The notes beneath the pieces were generated by a model. That model was not told the DNA's origin. It saw only the letters and a list, made by a program, of their open reading frames with translations, and made no database searches. A DNA stretch of 25,135 bases from an uncultured Collinsella sp. (lineage in GTDB: Bacteria > Actinomycetota > Coriobacteriia > Coriobacteriales > Coriobacteriaceae). Position numbers and translations under genes: made by a program. Where the stretch lies: contig CAMQHT010000034.1 of the NCBI GenBank assembly GCA_947001705.1, forward strand, positions 1 to 25,135. Direction: 5' to 3'. This document shows, piece by piece, positions 23,298 through 25,135 of this stretch (within the stretch, counting starts at the first letter, position 1; the number at the start of each line of letters is the position of its first letter).

Positions 23298-24155
23298 CTA
23301 CTTGAGCCCGGGCAGGCGGGTGTAGGGAAACGACCGCTCTAAGAACTCGGAGCAGCGGGCGTAATCTTTGGCAAAGTAGCTGCTGTAGAGCGAATCGAGC
23401 ACGTATTGCACGGCGATGTGGCTGGCGAACTGTGTGATGCGATGCGTCATGCTCTCGTGATCGCTCACCGTGAGATAGGCGGCAAAGCCGGGGTGAATGC
23501 GGGCGCAGTACGGTGTGCCGATGACGATGACCGGGACATGTCGACTGCTGAGGATTGGCAAGATCTCCCTGAGGTTGGGGGCAAGGCCGCTGTAGGAGAT
23601 AACGATTGCCACATGGTCGGGGCCTGAGGCGAGCAGCGCCGTTCGCACCTGGGCTTCGACGCCGCCGTAGCACGTTGTGCTTTTACCGGCTGAGAGCAGG
23701 CGGTCGCGGAACATTCCCGCTGGATACAGATTATGCGAGCCCGTGAAAATATCGACCTGTCGGGCGTTCGCGATGAGCTTGGCAGCGTAGTCGAGCTGTG
23801 CGGGGTCGAGCAGCTCCTGCGTCTCGGCCAGCGTGGTCTGGTAGAGTCCTTCCATACGCTCCATGACCTGCGCAGGGGTGGAGTTGGCATCGAAGGGAAA
23901 GTTGATATCCACGTCGCGGCGGTTTCCCGCCTCGGTTGTCAAACGAATAAGCTCGACCTTGAGATCCTTGAAGCCCTCGAGCCCGAGCTTTTTGCAAAAG
24001 CGGTGCACGCTCGCGACCGAAACATTGGTGCGGGCGGCAAATTCCTTGATAGAGAGTCCGCGAATGTCCTCGCCGATGGCAAGGGCTGCAATGCCGAGTT
24101 GTTGCTCGGTAGGGGTAAGGCCCTGTGCCTCGGTAATCTTGCGTTTGATATCCAT
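23298..24155 (-). CDS. RpiR/MurR-family transcriptional regulator
   Basis: A 285-residue regulator. An N-terminal RpiR-type HTH (1-77) shows LSIKEFAARTNVSVASVHRF with the recognition helix near 47-57. A C-terminal SIS domain (about 110-245), which binds phosphosugars, shows FTGSHNLYPAGMFRDRL and ISYSGLAPNLREILP. Such proteins repress or activate sugar genes in response to a sugar phosphate. The ATG at 24155 is preferred because GGGAG lies about five bases upstream; an in-frame start at 24185 would add ten residues. It is divergent from the PTS EIIA gene, whose shared upstream region contains the GTATCA/AAGTGTC module, so that region is a plausible target. The ligand is unknown. Confidence 0.92.
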   Translation of the reverse strand: MDIKRKITEAQGLTPTEQQLGIAALAIGEDIRGLSIKEFAARTNVSVASVHRFCKKLGLEGFKDLKVELIRLTTEAGNRRDVDINFPFDANSTPAQVMERMEGLYQTTLAETQELLDPAQLDYAAKLIANARQVDIFTGSHNLYPAGMFRDRLLSAGKSTTCYGGVEAQVRTALLASGPDHVAIVISYSGLAPNLREILPILSSRHVPVIVIGTPYCARIHPGFAAYLTVSDHESMTHRITQFASHIAVQYVLDSLYSSYFAKDYARCSEFLERSFPYTRLPGLK

Positions 24156-24218
24156 GCGAACTCCCACGCTCGCCAACCCTGCCAAAAAGGAACGGGTTTA
24201 TCTTGGCACGTTTTGGTC

Positions 24219-24323
24219 GGTATCAGGAAGTGTCAGGGACGGGGCGGCGGCGGTCCGTGGGCGCGAAAAGAAGTGTCGGGTTTGGCGTGCCCGCTTCTGC
24301 CCGTTCCGTGCGCAGACGATACT
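24219..24323 (+). repeat. GTATCA/AAGTGTC module, copy 2 (upstream of crr)
   Basis: GGTATCA (24219-24225), AAGTGTC at 24228 and 24271 (the second within GCGCGAAAAGAAGTGTCGG) and GATACT (24318-24323), preceded 17 bases earlier by TTCTGC. Order and spacing match 6097-6202. The rest of this 337-base gap holds only the crr promoter and a short hairpin (24391-24409). Confidence 0.65.
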
Positions 24324-24414
24324 CGGCTTATCGAGGGTTAATCGACAATATGAGTGCCACTGGGGAAAAGGTTTTGGGAAGTGCCTGGAAGGGCTCTCGA
24401 TTCGAGCCCTCACC

Positions 24415-24443
24415 TTAGCAATTTGATCATTTGGCACTATAAT
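24415..24443 (+). promoter_or_regulatory. Promoter of crr
   Basis: TTAGCA (24415-24420), a 17-base spacer and a consensus TATAAT (24438-24443). Transcription would start near 24450, leaving a leader of about 43 bases. A small palindrome GGGCTC/GAGCCC (24391-24396, 24404-24409) lies just upstream of the -35. Confidence 0.75.
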
Positions 24444-24492
24444 CACCATAGGCATGCGCAAAACGTTGCGCTTAATCAAGAGGAGAAAACGT

Positions 24493-25029
24493 ATGGGTCT
24501 GTTTGATATGTTCAAGAAGAAGGCTGAGCCCGCGGCTGTCGCTGCTCCGGCCTCCATCTCTGCTTCTGCCGGCGCCGACGTGCTGTGCTCGCCCGTCAAG
24601 GGCAAGGTCATCAAGATGGCCAACGTGCCCGATCCCGTCTTTGGCGGCGAGGTTCTGGGCAAGGGCTGCGCTGTGTGGCCCGAGGACGATCTGGTCTACG
24701 CTCCCTGCGACGGCAAGGTGACCGTCACCATGGGTCACGCCGTGGGTCTGCAGTCCGATAGCGGCATCGAGGTTCTGGTGCACGTTGGCGTCGATACCGT
24801 CAACATGAACGGCGACGGCTTCGAGGGCTTCGTCAAGGCCGACGACGTCGTCAAGGCTGGCCAGCCCATGCTCAAGATCGACCGCGCCAAGATCGCCGCT
24901 GCCGGCTACAAGGACTGCGTCGTCGTGGCTGTGTCCAACACCGCCGAGTTCGCCGACGTCGAGCTCGCCGTCGAGGCTGACTCTGCTGTCGCCGCCGGCG
25001 ATGCCATCGTCAAGGTCGTCCGCAAGTAA
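24493..25029 (+). CDS. crr: PTS glucose-type EIIA protein
   Basis: A 178-residue single-domain EIIA of the glucose family. It accepts phosphate from HPr and passes it to an EIIB domain. After an alanine/serine-rich linker (10-28) the domain begins at LCSPVKGKVI. The phosphorylated histidine is His97 in VLVHVGVDTV, with the partner His82 in MGHAVG. AGGAG (24481-24485) is seven bases before the ATG at 24493; an in-frame ATG at 24454 would fall at the transcription start. No EIIBC gene is in the window, so it must serve permeases encoded elsewhere, possibly including the beta-glucoside system that feeds the phospho-beta-glucosidase. Divergent from the RpiR-type regulator. Confidence 0.95.
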   Translation: MGLFDMFKKKAEPAAVAAPASISASAGADVLCSPVKGKVIKMANVPDPVFGGEVLGKGCAVWPEDDLVYAPCDGKVTVTMGHAVGLQSDSGIEVLVHVGVDTVNMNGDGFEGFVKADDVVKAGQPMLKIDRAKIAAAGYKDCVVVAVSNTAEFADVELAVEADSAVAAGDAIVKVVRK

Positions 25030-25053
25030 ACTGCGGCAACATAAGGATGTGCA

Positions 25054-25086
25054 AGGGTGGTCGGGTTATCCGGCCGCCCTTTTTTA
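25054..25086 (+). terminator. Rho-independent terminator of crr
   Basis: An 11-bp stem (25054-25064 with 25070-25080, two G-U pairs), a GTTAT loop and six T, 25 bases after the crr stop. Confidence 0.9.
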
Positions 25087-25090
25087 TTTA

Positions 25091-25124
25091 CAGGCTTTAG
25101 CCTGTGTGGGGCGCGCAGCGCGCC
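25091..25124. repeat. Two short palindromes at window end
   Basis: CAGGCT-tt-AGCCTG (25091-25104), then GGCGCGC-a-GCGCGCC (25110-25124). They follow the crr terminator directly and may belong to another repeat element cut by the window edge. Confidence 0.4.
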
Positions 25125-25135
25125 GCATCAGAAAC

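Overview
The window looks like a chromosomal contig end from a high-GC Gram-positive gut actinobacterium, most likely Collinsella or a close Coriobacteriia relative. This rests on GC-rich codon use, AGGAGG-type ribosome binding sites, the gene mix (LuxS, a DUF4867 protein, a phospho-beta-glucosidase, a single-domain PTS EIIA, a YdjG/YdjI-like zinc-ribbon cluster) and many short palindromic repeats. No database search was possible, so the genus is inference. The first 80 bases are pure C/G homopolymer and probably an assembly artefact.

Layout. 0.1-2.4 kb: a membrane O-acyltransferase with a C-terminal SGNH domain (minus). 2.5-4.5 kb: a divergent ribokinase plus nucleoside hydrolase operon for nucleoside salvage. 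4.6-5.9 kb: luxS, then a DUF4867 cupin-like gene. 5.9-6.2 kb: a dense block of palindromic repeats. 6.2-7.7 kb: a GH1 6-phospho-beta-glucosidase. 7.9-9.2 kb: a DUF4143-type ATPase (minus), probably acquired, with 23-bp iterons upstream. 9.4-13.4 kb: an overlapping three-gene signalling operon, made of a 7TM receptor-like protein without a recognisable kinase core, an HPK7-type kinase and a LuxR-type response regulator. 13.6-17.9 kb: a minus-strand cluster with a frameshifted lipoprotein, an SPFH/zinc-ribbon protein, a TFIIB-type zinc-ribbon membrane protein and a DUF4428-like zinc-ribbon protein. This resembles the Bacillus PspA-linked ydjGHI group. 17.9-18.2 kb: a remnant of a LuxR-type HTH gene. 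18.2-21.2 kb: an MgtA-type P-type ATPase preceded by a short leader ORF inside a long inverted repeat, a possible attenuator. 21.5-22.1 kb: pyrE. 22.1-22.5 kb: structured repeats. 22.5-23.2 kb: an HTH regulator fused to a complete desulfoferrodoxin (superoxide reductase). 23.3-25.1 kb: an RpiR-family regulator divergent from the PTS EIIA gene crr.

Themes. Sugar and nucleoside use (ribokinase, nucleoside hydrolase, phospho-beta-glucosidase, EIIA, RpiR) is mixed with envelope or stress functions (acyltransferase, YdjGI-like cluster, MgtA, HTH-superoxide reductase). The strongest leads for new biology are the leader-ORF attenuator candidate ahead of mgtA, the HTH-desulfoferrodoxin regulator with all expected metal ligands, the 105-bp module shared by the bgl and crr upstream regions, the tandem 80-bp palindromic units, and the ATPase iterons. 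Six short repeat families occur at least twice in only 25 kb, which points to a genome rich in REP/MITE-like elements.
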